From: Azotimanducus sp963663145
GTDB lineage: Bacteria > Pseudomonadota > Gammaproteobacteria > Pseudomonadales > Azotimanducaceae
Reading direction: 5' to 3'
NCBI GenBank assembly: GCA_963663145.1
Contig: OY760134.1
Span: 806,001 to 870,000 of the forward strand
Length of the DNA: 64,000 bases
The notes beneath the pieces were generated by a model. It saw only the letters and a program-made list of their open reading frames with translations. It did not search any database and was not told the origin of the DNA. Both the position numbers and the translations under genes were made by a program. The number at the start of each line of letters is the position of its first letter. Position 1 is the first letter of the stretch. Of this stretch, positions 17,634-26,039 are shown one piece after another.

Positions 17634-17852
17634 ATTCGCGTTCTTTGCTTGCTTTGTGATTTGTTCCATGCAAGGGTCGAACTCCCGGAGAGCGCCTTGG
17701 GGCACCAAGCCGCGCAGCAGGTCGGCCACCACCTGCGGATGGGAAAACAGCCGCCTCGCGGCGCGATCGTGCGCCTGCGGAATGCCGTATATGCCGTTGG
17801 TGTCTGACCTGCGCATATCCCGCACAGATTGGAGGCGGGGCGATTGAGACAT
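17619..17852 (-). pseudogene. Truncated Rpn/YhgA-like (PD-(D/E)XK transposase-like) N-terminal fragment
   Basis: A 77-codon minus-strand frame. The segment HDRAARRLFSHPQVVADLLR followed by GLVPQGALREFDPCMEQI matches the characteristic N-terminus of Rpn family recombination-promoting nucleases (formerly putative transposase YhgA). Family members are about 300 residues long and the nuclease core is missing: after MEQI the frame loses similarity and stops 16 bases from the end of xerD. It is best read as a remnant left by a deletion in the otherwise gene-free 364 bases between xerD and dsbC. The other frames in this gap show nothing. Confidence 0.62.
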
Positions 17853-17967
17853 TCACCCGGTGCCTTGTGCGACATGGATGTTTCTTATGTGAGCATTTTG
17901 CCCTTTGCCCGCATGCACATCGGCGCAGCTTCGAGTAGAGTTTTGTTTTTCACTCTATCGACTGCCC

Positions 17968-18705
17968 GTGCGTAAGCTCTTCTGCACCCATCTCACGCTA
18001 TTCGCGCTGCTCGTCGGCCTTGCGGCGCATGCCTCTGAAGGGCTTCGCTTCGAGGAGCTCTTGCCGGAAAGCATGCATGTTGTGAAGGAGGTCGCGACGG
18101 AAATCGAAGGGGTGACTCTGCTGGAGTTGAGCGATGGCGGTCTTGTCTATGTATTCGATGGACAGCCATATTTCTTTTCTGGGAATCTCTTTCGATTTTC
18201 CGGGCAGGGGGTTGCGAATCTCTCCGAAGCCTACAAGTCGGGGCAGCGTGTGGAACTATTGGGCGCAGTCGATCCGAGCGAGGCGGTGGTATTTCCCGCA
18301 TCGAGCCCCCGCCGCGAAACCCTGTGGGTGTTCACCGATGTGACCTGTGGCTACTGCCAACTCTTCCATCGCGAGATTGCGCAATACAATGCCTTGGGTC
18401 TTGAAGTACGCTACCTTGCGTTTCCTCGATTCGGCATGGATTCAGAGAGCGGCGAACTCTTGCAAACCGCTTGGTGTTCGAACAATCCGAGAGACGCGCT
18501 CACCCGCCTCAAGGAGGGGGAATCCTTGCCGCCCAAGTCCTGTGATAGCCCGGTGGCAAGGCATTTCCTGCTCGGACAACGCTTGGGGGTGACCGGCACG
18601 CCGGCGATCTTTTCAGGCTCTGGTGTCCAGTTGCCGGGTTTCGTGCCTCCAGACCAGATCATGGCGCGACTCGGCTTTGGTGCGTCGGTCCGCAGCGAAC
18701 AATGA
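17968..18705 (+). CDS. dsbC: Thiol:disulfide interchange protein DsbC
   Basis: A periplasmic disulfide isomerase. From the GTG at 17968 it has a Sec signal peptide (VRKLFCTHLTLFALLVGL, predicted cut after AHA), an N-terminal dimerisation domain and a thioredoxin-fold domain with C127-G-Y-C130. The cis-proline loop is GTPAIF. A further cysteine pair (WCSNNP, KSCDSPVA) matches the structural disulfide of DsbC. The frame continues upstream to a TTG at 17905 but that would put charged residues before the signal peptide. The position after xerD is the ancestral one. Confidence 0.92.
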   Translation: MRKLFCTHLTLFALLVGLAAHASEGLRFEELLPESMHVVKEVATEIEGVTLLELSDGGLVYVFDGQPYFFSGNLFRFSGQGVANLSEAYKSGQRVELLGAVDPSEAVVFPASSPRRETLWVFTDVTCGYCQLFHREIAQYNALGLEVRYLAFPRFGMDSESGELLQTAWCSNNPRDALTRLKEGESLPPKSCDSPVARHFLLGQRLGVTGTPAIFSGSGVQLPGFVPPDQIMARLGFGASVRSEQ

Positions 18706-18735
18706 ATGACACTTGTATTGAAGGGGAATGCAGTG

Positions 18736-19938
18736 ATGAAAACAAGAATTTACTGTGTCTTGCCGCTCGGCTTGCTCATGGCAGCCTGCACCCCGATATA
18801 CGAAGAAGAGCGCTTGAGACTTGCCTTCGAGACGGCCAAGCCCGGCACCGTCATCGAAATTGGGGAGGGTGTCTTTCCCATCGCCCGTAGTTTGACGCTC
18901 ACCAGCGATGGCGTGACCATCAAGGGGGCGGGAATGGACAAGACTGTTCTCGACTTTTCGCAGCAGGTGCAAGGGGCCGAAGGCATACTCGTCAATGCGA
19001 GCGATTTCACCATTGAAGATTTGACGATTGAAAACACCATTGGTGATGCGCTGAAGATCAATCAAGGCAAGAACACCCTGGTGCGACGCGTGCGAACACA
19101 ATGGACCGGCGGGCCGCAAACCGAAAACGGTGCCTACGGCATCTATCCGGTGCAGGTCGACGGCGTCCTGATTGAACAGAGCATCGCCATCGGTGCGTCC
19201 GATGCCGGCATCTATGTTGGGCAGTCACGGAATATCGTGGTGCGCCACAACCAAGCCTATTACAACGTAGCCGGCATCGAAATCGAGAATTCTCAAGATG
19301 CCGATGTCTATGGCAATCGCACCGAGAACAATACCGGCGGCATCCTCGTGTTCAACATGCCAAATCTGCCCGAGCTGGGCGAGCGCACTCGGGTGTTCGG
19401 CAACGAGATTATCTCCAACAACACGTCTAATTTTGGACGAGAAGACACTGCGGTCGCTGGGGTGCCGGCCGGAACCGGCCTGCTCATCAATGCCAATGAT
19501 CAGGTGCAGGTGTTCGAGAATCAATTTGAAGACAACCGCACCGCGCATGTGTTGGTCGCCTCGAGCTTTGATGAAAGCGAGGGAGTTCAGCCGAATTTCG
19601 ACCCCTTTCCGGAGACCCTTTACATCTACGATAACCAGTACGTCGGCGGCGGTCATGCGCCTGATATCGAGGCGCTCGAAACCTTGCGTGGGGCGATGTT
19701 CAGCGAGTCGGGGCGGCTGCCGCCGGTCGTCTGGGATGGCGTGGTGAATCCGGATAAGCTGGTGGACGGCTTTCTGCCTTCCGAGTTGGCAGTCTGCCTC
19801 GGCGACCCCGCCGACGCGCAGCTCGTGAACGTGGATGCGGCCGGAGGTTACAGTAGCATCTCTGTGGATATGACACCGCACCTCTGCGTCCACCCGCTGC
19901 TTGGCGCGGCGAATTTTGTCGCGACAGCGGACGGCTAA
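18736..19938 (+). CDS. Parallel beta-helix repeat lipoprotein (TIGR03805-like)
   Basis: The ATG at 18736, preceded by AAGGGG, opens a 400-residue lipoprotein: signal MKTRIYCVLPLGLLMAAC, with the lipid-anchoring cysteine in LMAAC. The body consists of right-handed beta-helix rungs (DGVTIKGAGMDKTVLDF, DFTIEDLTIENTIGDALKI, RNIVVRHNQAYYNVAGIEIE, DADVYGNRTENNTGGILVF). This is the fold of pectate lyases and NosD/carbohydrate-binding proteins. It resembles a conserved family that occurs next to the diheme cytochrome family encoded by the following gene. No catalytic residues are recognised. The stop and the next start overlap by one base (TAATG). Confidence 0.82.
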   Translation: MKTRIYCVLPLGLLMAACTPIYEEERLRLAFETAKPGTVIEIGEGVFPIARSLTLTSDGVTIKGAGMDKTVLDFSQQVQGAEGILVNASDFTIEDLTIENTIGDALKINQGKNTLVRRVRTQWTGGPQTENGAYGIYPVQVDGVLIEQSIAIGASDAGIYVGQSRNIVVRHNQAYYNVAGIEIENSQDADVYGNRTENNTGGILVFNMPNLPELGERTRVFGNEIISNNTSNFGREDTAVAGVPAGTGLLINANDQVQVFENQFEDNRTAHVLVASSFDESEGVQPNFDPFPETLYIYDNQYVGGGHAPDIEALETLRGAMFSESGRLPPVVWDGVVNPDKLVDGFLPSELAVCLGDPADAQLVNVDAAGGYSSISVDMTPHLCVHPLLGAANFVATADG

Positions 19939-20987
19939 TGCCTCGAGTTCAGGCAGCGCTGCTTGGGTTTCTCCTGCTGCCGCTCTATGCTTGCGCACCG
20001 TCAACCGGCGTTCTCCAGCAGGACCCTTCAGACCCGCCACAGAAACTCAGTGAGTGGCGATTGCTCACCAAGGGGGCCGAGTCGCTCAGACTCGCCGAAG
20101 GTTCATTTGCCTATGAACTTGAGATGCCGCTTTTTACAGACTATGCGCAGAAACTGCGCACGGTCTGGATGCCCGAAGGCACCCGCGCAAGCTACCGGGG
20201 CGATGAGGTGTTTGAATTTCCGCTGGGTGCCATTATCACCAAGACTTTTTTCTTTCCGGTTGCAGATGGCTATCTGAATGCAAACTGGGATCACGCATTC
20301 GACGAGAATCTTCGTGCGCTTGACACCAGCAACCTAAGGCTCATCGAAACCCGTCTCTTGGTGCATTCGGCCTCTGGTTGGGTAGCCGTACCCTATCTGT
20401 GGAACGAGGCGCAAACTGAAGCCCATCTCGCCATCACGGGCGCCTTGGAAACCCTTGCGATACTGACCCCCGAGGGTGCGATTGAACAGGCGGACTATCT
20501 CGTCCCCAGCCGCAACCAATGCGCGAGTTGCCATGCGCGGCGCAATAGCGGCGGTATTCATCCCATCGGCCCGAAAGCTTGGAACCTGGACGTTGAGCGC
20601 TGGCTCAGACGTGGCTATCTCGAAACCGCCTTGCCAATCTCGCATCACCGGCTGGTTTCGGGCGCTCGTCGTTATCTGGATGTCAACTGTGCGCATTGCC
20701 ACAGCGAAGAGGGCGCGGGCGACACCTCCGGGCTGTTCTTGGAGATGACTGAAACCGAACCCGTTCGTCTTGGTGTCTGTAAACCGCCCATTGCCGCGGG
20801 TCAGGGCACGGGGGGACACGCCCATAGCATCGAGCCTGGCGCACCGGAGGAATCGATCCTTGTCTTTCGCATGCGCACCCGCGACCCTGCCGAGATGATG
20901 CCGGAACTTGGTCGCAGTCTCGTCCATGAAGCCGGAGTCTCGCTTGTCGAGGATTGGATTTCGGCCATGCGCGGAAGCTGCCGATAG
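19938..20987 (+). CDS. Diheme c-type cytochrome lipoprotein (SO2930/HNE_0200-like)
   Basis: A 349-residue exported protein with a lipoprotein-like signal (LLGFLLLPLYAC). Two heme c sites are visible: C195-A-S-C198-H199 and C251-A-H-C254-H255. The N-terminal 180 residues (FTDYAQKLRTVWMPEGT; GAIITKTFFFP) and the pattern of two hemes fit the family found beside beta-helix lipoproteins in Shewanella and related bacteria. It probably takes part in periplasmic or outer-membrane electron transfer, possibly with the beta-helix partner acting on a polymer. The function of the pair is not established. Confidence 0.82.
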   Translation: MPRVQAALLGFLLLPLYACAPSTGVLQQDPSDPPQKLSEWRLLTKGAESLRLAEGSFAYELEMPLFTDYAQKLRTVWMPEGTRASYRGDEVFEFPLGAIITKTFFFPVADGYLNANWDHAFDENLRALDTSNLRLIETRLLVHSASGWVAVPYLWNEAQTEAHLAITGALETLAILTPEGAIEQADYLVPSRNQCASCHARRNSGGIHPIGPKAWNLDVERWLRRGYLETALPISHHRLVSGARRYLDVNCAHCHSEEGAGDTSGLFLEMTETEPVRLGVCKPPIAAGQGTGGHAHSIEPGAPEESILVFRMRTRDPAEMMPELGRSLVHEAGVSLVEDWISAMRGSCR

Positions 20988-21055
20988 CCCGGAGCAAAGC
21001 AGTACCAGCAAGCAAATCGCGTACACTTGTGCGCTCGCTCATTGACACTCGATTC

Positions 21056-21988
21056 ATGTCCAAAGGCGCTCTTATTGTGCTTGGTTCTGGTCCGGCCGGG
21101 TATACCGCCGCCCTCTACGCGGCGCGTGCGAACCTGCCGACCCGTCTGATCACCGGCATCGAGGTCGGAGGACAGCTCACCACCACCACCGATGTGGAAA
21201 ACTGGCCCGGAGGGCGTGAATCGCTTCAGGGGCCGGAACTCATGCAACACATGGCGGAACATATCGAACGGCTCGACGTGGAGGTCATCAACGATGAGAT
21301 TCACACTGCCGATTTGTCCAATCCGCCCTTCAAACTCAAGGGAGATCAAGGCGTTCATGCGTGCGATGCCTTGATCATCGCCACCGGTGCCTCCGCCAAG
21401 TATCTCGGTCTCGACTCCGAACAGGCGTTTCTCGGTCGTGGCGTGAGCGCCTGCGCGACCTGCGACGGCTTCTTCTATCGCGGCCAAGACGTGGCGGTGG
21501 TGGGCGGCGGCAACACTGCGGTCGAGGAAGCCCTCTATCTCTCGAACCTGTGTCGCAAGGTGTATCTGGTGCACCGGCGCGATGCGCTGCGCGCGGAGAA
21601 GATCCTGCAACAACGACTGTTCGCGCGCGAGAACATCGAACCAGTGTGGAATCACACCTTGCAGCAAGTCTTGGGAGACGAGTCGGGCGTGACCGGTGCG
21701 CGCATCACGGACAAGCAGGGAGTGTCCGGAGAGCTTGATGTCACGGGGGTGTTCATCGCCATAGGTCATACCCCCAATACCGGTATCTTCGAAGGGCAAC
21801 TTGACATGAAGGAAGGCTATATTCGAACCACGAGCGGGCTCGAAGGCAATGCGACCGCGACCAGCCTGCCCGGGGTGTTCGCCGCCGGTGATGTCGCTGA
21901 CCATGTGTATCGTCAGGCCATCACTTCCGCCGGTTTTGGCTGCATGGCGGCCTTGGATGCCGAGCAATACTTGGACAGCCTCGCATGA
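21056..21988 (+). CDS. trxB: Thioredoxin reductase
   Basis: A 310-residue NADPH- and FAD-dependent enzyme that reduces thioredoxin. FAD motif GSGPAGYTAALYAARA, redox-active C133-A-T-C136 (SACATCDGFF), NADPH motif VVGGGNTAVEEALYL and the terminal GVFAAGDVADHVYRQ are all present. ATG 21056 is chosen because it starts just before the FAD strand; the frame extends upstream into the cytochrome gene. The stop overlaps the apbC start as ATGA. Confidence 0.97.
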   Translation: MSKGALIVLGSGPAGYTAALYAARANLPTRLITGIEVGGQLTTTTDVENWPGGRESLQGPELMQHMAEHIERLDVEVINDEIHTADLSNPPFKLKGDQGVHACDALIIATGASAKYLGLDSEQAFLGRGVSACATCDGFFYRGQDVAVVGGGNTAVEEALYLSNLCRKVYLVHRRDALRAEKILQQRLFARENIEPVWNHTLQQVLGDESGVTGARITDKQGVSGELDVTGVFIAIGHTPNTGIFEGQLDMKEGYIRTTSGLEGNATATSLPGVFAAGDVADHVYRQAITSAGFGCMAALDAEQYLDSLA

Positions 21989-22998
21989 ATCCTGCCGAGG
22001 TCCAGGATGCCTATTTGCAGCGATCCTTTGTGGACTTGGGTGCCTTGCGGACGAATGATGAGGGGGTCAGCCTCACCCTCGGATATCCGGCGAAAGGCAT
22101 CTGGGATGAGATTAAAAGTGCCTTCGATGCGCCTGTGGAAATCGAATTCCAGCCTCCCGTACACGAAGTCGGAGAAGGCCTTCGCCTTCCCGGTGTGCGC
22201 AACTTGATTGCGGTGGGTTCGGGCAAGGGCGGTGTCGGCAAGTCCACTGTGGCGGTTTCCCTCGCCTTGGCGCTCAAGGCCGAAGGTGCCAAGGTGGGGC
22301 TGCTCGACGCTGATATTTACGGTCCCAGCCAAGGAATCATGCTGGGAGTCGCCGAGGGAAGGCGGCCACGCACCCTCGATGGTCAGCGCTTCGAACCGAT
22401 TCGCGCACAGGGACTGCAGTGCATGTCCATCAGCTTTCTCTCTTCTGATCGAACGCCCATGGTGTGGCGCGGACCCATGGCTACGGGCGCGCTCAGGCAG
22501 CTCTTGGGCCAAACGGCGTGGCATGACATTGATTACTTGATCGTTGATATGCCGCCGGGAACCGGCGATATTCAGCTCACCATGGCGCAGAACGCGCCGG
22601 TCGCGGGAGCGGTCATCGTCACCACACCGCAGGACATCGCGCTCATCGACGCGCGTAAGGGCATAGAGATGTTTCGCAAGGTGGATATTCCCATCCTTGG
22701 CATCGTGGAGAATATGAGCCTCTTCGAGTGCCCCGATTGCGGTGCGCGGCACTCGCTTTTTGGCGATGGCGGAGGGATGCGTGTGGCGGAGGAATACGAT
22801 GTTCCGCTGCTCGGGCGCCTTCCGCTCTCACTCTGTGTGCGCGAGGCGACCGATGCGGGCCAGCCGGTGGTGAGCGAAGACGCACAAGACCCCACCTCCG
22901 ATCTCTTTCGGGATACCGCGAGGCACATGGCGGCGAGACTGTGGCAGCTATCGAATGAGCGATCCTCCGGACCGGGCATCTCGATGGAGGACGATTGA
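21985..22998 (+). CDS. apbC: Iron-sulfur cluster carrier protein ApbC/Mrp
   Basis: A 337-residue P-loop ATPase that binds and transfers Fe-S clusters. A MIP18-like N-terminal region (residues 1-65) precedes the deviant Walker A GKGGVGKS at 80-87. DADIYGPSQ and VDMPPGTGD are typical of Mrp, and C249-P-D-C252 is the cluster-bridging pair. It overlaps trxB by four bases and is followed without a gap by dcd. Confidence 0.94.
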   Translation: MNPAEVQDAYLQRSFVDLGALRTNDEGVSLTLGYPAKGIWDEIKSAFDAPVEIEFQPPVHEVGEGLRLPGVRNLIAVGSGKGGVGKSTVAVSLALALKAEGAKVGLLDADIYGPSQGIMLGVAEGRRPRTLDGQRFEPIRAQGLQCMSISFLSSDRTPMVWRGPMATGALRQLLGQTAWHDIDYLIVDMPPGTGDIQLTMAQNAPVAGAVIVTTPQDIALIDARKGIEMFRKVDIPILGIVENMSLFECPDCGARHSLFGDGGGMRVAEEYDVPLLGRLPLSLCVREATDAGQPVVSEDAQDPTSDLFRDTARHMAARLWQLSNERSSGPGISMEDD

Positions 22999-23565
22999 GT
23001 GACGATTCAAGCCGATCATTGGATTCGCAGGATGGCCGGCGAAGCCGGCATGATCGAACCCTTCGAGCCGAAGCAGGTATCGCAGGTCGATGGGCAGCGG
23101 GTGATTTCCTATGGCGTTTCGAGCTATGGGTACGACGTGCGCTGCGCCTCGGAGTTCAAGGTGTTCACCAACATCTTCTCCGCCACGGTTGATCCCAAGG
23201 CCTTCGACGAGCGCAGTTTCGTGCATGTTGAAGGCGATGTCTGCGTGATTCCGCCCAATGCCTTCGCACTGGCGAGCACGGTCGAGTACTTCCGAATTCC
23301 GAGGGATGTCCTGACGCTCTGCGTTGGCAAGTCCACCTATGCGCGCTGCGGCATTATCGTCAATGTCACGCCCCTGGAGCCGGAATGGCACGGCCATGTG
23401 ACACTTGAATTTTCCAACACCACCAACTTGCCGGCCAAGATCTACGCTGGCGAAGGCGTGGCGCAGATGTTGTTTTTCCAAGCGGAGAAGCCTTGCGAGG
23501 AAAGCTACAAGGACCGCGAGGGCAAGTATCAGGGCCAGAAGGGCGTGACCCTGCCGAGGCCTTGA
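22999..23565 (+). CDS. dcd: dCTP deaminase
   Basis: A 188-residue enzyme converting dCTP to dUTP, the main source of dTMP in many gammaproteobacteria. It starts with GTG directly after the apbC stop. Family features: SSYGYDVRCASEF, STVEYFRIPRDVLTLCVGKS, and CGIIVNVTPLEPEWHGHVTLE with the catalytic glutamate (the E of TPLEPEW region), then FFQAEKPCEESY. Gene order apbC-dcd is common in gammaproteobacteria. Confidence 0.96.
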   Translation: MTIQADHWIRRMAGEAGMIEPFEPKQVSQVDGQRVISYGVSSYGYDVRCASEFKVFTNIFSATVDPKAFDERSFVHVEGDVCVIPPNAFALASTVEYFRIPRDVLTLCVGKSTYARCGIIVNVTPLEPEWHGHVTLEFSNTTNLPAKIYAGEGVAQMLFFQAEKPCEESYKDREGKYQGQKGVTLPRP

Positions 23566-23593
23566 TTTCAACCAAACGACCAAGGAAAGAGAA

Positions 23594-25942
23594 ATGGATT
23601 TCCAGAATCAACGAATTCGCGCTCTTGCGCTTGTGACTGTGTGTGGGCTGATGTTCGCGGCCTGCGAGTTCAGGCCTGAACCTACCACAGAATTCACCTA
23701 CGAGGTGGATATTCGCTGGACGAGTCACGGCATCCCCCATGTCAAGGCAGAGGATTGGGGGTCGCTCGGCTATGGATTTGCCTATGCGACGGCCGAGGAC
23801 GGCATCTGCGTGATCGCCCGCGATGTGCTGCGCGTGAATGGGGAGCTGTCAAGGCACTTGGGTGCGGGGGATGGTAATTTCGAGAGCGATGTATTTCACA
23901 AGGCGCTGCTTGATGATGCGCGCGTGCAAGCCTATAACGCGGCGCAGAGCGAGCGCACCCAAGCCTTTTCGGATGGCTACGCCGCCGGCTACAACCGCTA
24001 CTTGCGCGACGAGCGCGATGCCTTGCCCGATGCCTGCAGGTACGAGCCTTGGATGAAAGAGATTGACACGGATGATGTCACGCGCGTAACCATTGGGGTC
24101 GGCATTCGTTATGGCCTTGCGAGGTTCGATCAGGCGATCGCCGCGGCGACGCCTCGTATGGAGAAGGCTGCGGATGCTTTGGCTGCGGAATTCGACCTGC
24201 CTGACGTGCGTTTGCCGGCAGGCATCGGTAGTAACGGCGCGGCGGTGGGTTCCGAACTCAGCGCATCGGGTCGCGGGATATTGCTCGGCAACCCACACTA
24301 TCCTTGGGAAGGGCCATCGCGTTTTCACATGATTCACCTCACCGTTCCCGGCGAGCTTGATGTAATGGGCGCGAGCCTGCTCAACACCTCGCGCGTGGGC
24401 ATTGGATTCAATCGCGACGTGGCTTGGACACACACCGTTTCAACAGCCTTGCGGTTCACCCTCTACGCGCTCGAATTACATCCCGATGATCCCATGCGTT
24501 ACCGCTATGATGGCGAATACCGAGACATTGAGTCGCGTACCATTAAGGTGATGGTGGCTGGCGAGGAAGGTGTGCAAGCGAAAGAGCACAGTGTCTACTT
24601 GAGCCACTACGGTCCCATCTTGCAAAGCGGCGCACTGCCTTGGTCGGATGGGCGCGCCTATGCGGTGCGTGACGCGGTGATCGACAATCACTTCACGGCG
24701 GAGACCTACGATGCCTTGAGCATGGCAAGATCGACCGAAGAGGTGGAGGCTGCGATCAGTCGGCAGGGCGTCTATTGGGTCAATACCATCGCAGCGGATC
24801 GTCACGGCAACGCCTTCTACGCGGATATCACTGCGGCTCCCAACGTGGATGCGGCGCTATTGGCCGATTGCCGCGTTGCGTCAGAGGCTTCCGTTCAGGG
24901 CTTCGTCGTGCTCGATGGCAGCCGATCAGACTGCGAATGGCGGCACGATGAGCGCAGCCGCGTGCCGGGTACGCTGCCTGCGGGTGACATGCCGCGCATG
25001 ACGCGCGCCGACTACGTGACCAACTCGAATGATAGCTATTGGCTGTCCAATCCGAACGCACCACTCGAAGGCTACTCGCCGATCATAGGGCCAGAGCGGA
25101 GCGAGAGATCGCTGCGCACGCGCGCCGGTCTCGTCATGATGTCCGAACTCGTTGAACGCGGTGGTGGGGTGACCCCCGAGGATGTGCAGGCAATGCTTTA
25201 CAGCCACCGAAACCATAGCGCGGAACTGGCGCTGGATGATGTCTTGAGCGCCTGCGACAGGGAAGAGGGTCTGGCAAAGGCTTGTGAGGTCTTGGCAAAT
25301 TGGAGCCGTACGCAGCAGGTGGATGCGCGCGGCGGACACCTCTGGCGCGAGTTCTGGAATCTGGTGAGAAACACGCCTGATCTGTGGGCCGTGCCCTTTG
25401 ATCTTGCCGACCCGGTGAACACGCCGCGCAACCTCAATATCGAATCCGCGCCTGTGCGCGAGGCCGTGGTCACGGCGCTCAGAGCCGCGGTTGCCAAGTT
25501 TGAGGAAGCGGAGATTGCCTTGGATGCGCGGCTCGGAGACATACAGTACACCCTGCGCAACGGACGCAAGATTCCGGTGCCGGGAGGCGATCACTTTGGC
25601 GGGATGTTCAGCATGATCGTCACCGAACTCAATGGAAACGAGGGCTATACGCCCATCACCCACGGCAACAGCTATATTCAAGTCATCAGTTGGGACGAAG
25701 AAGGCAAGCTCGACCCGCGCGCCATTCTCACCTATTCGCAGTCCCCGGAGCCGGAATCACCCTTCTACAGCGACCAAACCGAAATATACGCCGAAGGCGG
25801 CTGGGTGCGCCTGCCCTTCACGGAGGAAGAGATTGTGGCTGATCAGGCGAAAGAGATACTGACTTTGAAGGAGACGAGCGCGGATGGTGATGGTGTGACA
25901 CAGGAGACGCTTGTCACCAACAAGTACTCCGATGATGAATAG
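23594..25942 (+). CDS. Penicillin acylase family lipoprotein (N-terminal serine hydrolase)
   Basis: A 782-residue precursor. A lipoprotein-type signal (LALVTVCGLMFAACEF) is followed by an alpha subunit (RWTSHGIPHVKAEDWGSLGYG is characteristic), a linker, and the beta subunit beginning at S213 (GIGSNGAAV), which would become the N-terminal nucleophile after autocleavage. Later landmarks are LLGNPHYPW, FNRDVAWTHTVS and THGNSYIQVISW. The family includes beta-lactam, AHL and aculeacin acylases, and the sequence is nearer to the AHL/aculeacin side. Substrate is undecided. Lipid anchoring is less usual than a free periplasmic enzyme. It has an AAGGAAAGAG ribosome binding site. Confidence 0.88.
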   Translation: MDFQNQRIRALALVTVCGLMFAACEFRPEPTTEFTYEVDIRWTSHGIPHVKAEDWGSLGYGFAYATAEDGICVIARDVLRVNGELSRHLGAGDGNFESDVFHKALLDDARVQAYNAAQSERTQAFSDGYAAGYNRYLRDERDALPDACRYEPWMKEIDTDDVTRVTIGVGIRYGLARFDQAIAAATPRMEKAADALAAEFDLPDVRLPAGIGSNGAAVGSELSASGRGILLGNPHYPWEGPSRFHMIHLTVPGELDVMGASLLNTSRVGIGFNRDVAWTHTVSTALRFTLYALELHPDDPMRYRYDGEYRDIESRTIKVMVAGEEGVQAKEHSVYLSHYGPILQSGALPWSDGRAYAVRDAVIDNHFTAETYDALSMARSTEEVEAAISRQGVYWVNTIAADRHGNAFYADITAAPNVDAALLADCRVASEASVQGFVVLDGSRSDCEWRHDERSRVPGTLPAGDMPRMTRADYVTNSNDSYWLSNPNAPLEGYSPIIGPERSERSLRTRAGLVMMSELVERGGGVTPEDVQAMLYSHRNHSAELALDDVLSACDREEGLAKACEVLANWSRTQQVDARGGHLWREFWNLVRNTPDLWAVPFDLADPVNTPRNLNIESAPVREAVVTALRAAVAKFEEAEIALDARLGDIQYTLRNGRKIPVPGGDHFGGMFSMIVTELNGNEGYTPITHGNSYIQVISWDEEGKLDPRAILTYSQSPEPESPFYSDQTEIYAEGGWVRLPFTEEEIVADQAKEILTLKETSADGDGVTQETLVTNKYSDDE

Positions 25943-26039
25943 TGCTTGCGGCCTAAGGCGAGACGTTCACTCTCCCCAGAGTAAGAATGTGTGGCTACCG
26001 AGCGGCTGTGCTTCGCTGCGGACTGGAGAATTTCGCGGG

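Noticed and set aside
17576..17875. Other two minus-strand frames next to xerD
   Set aside because: Only the frame 17852-17619 shows Rpn similarity; the others are Cys/Trp- or Arg-rich noise.
20801..21967. 388-codon minus-strand frame opposite trxB
   Set aside because: Shadow of a strongly biased coding region; no domain seen.
24926..25681. 251-codon minus-strand frame inside the acylase gene
   Set aside because: Antisense to a well-supported coding sequence, no conserved motif.
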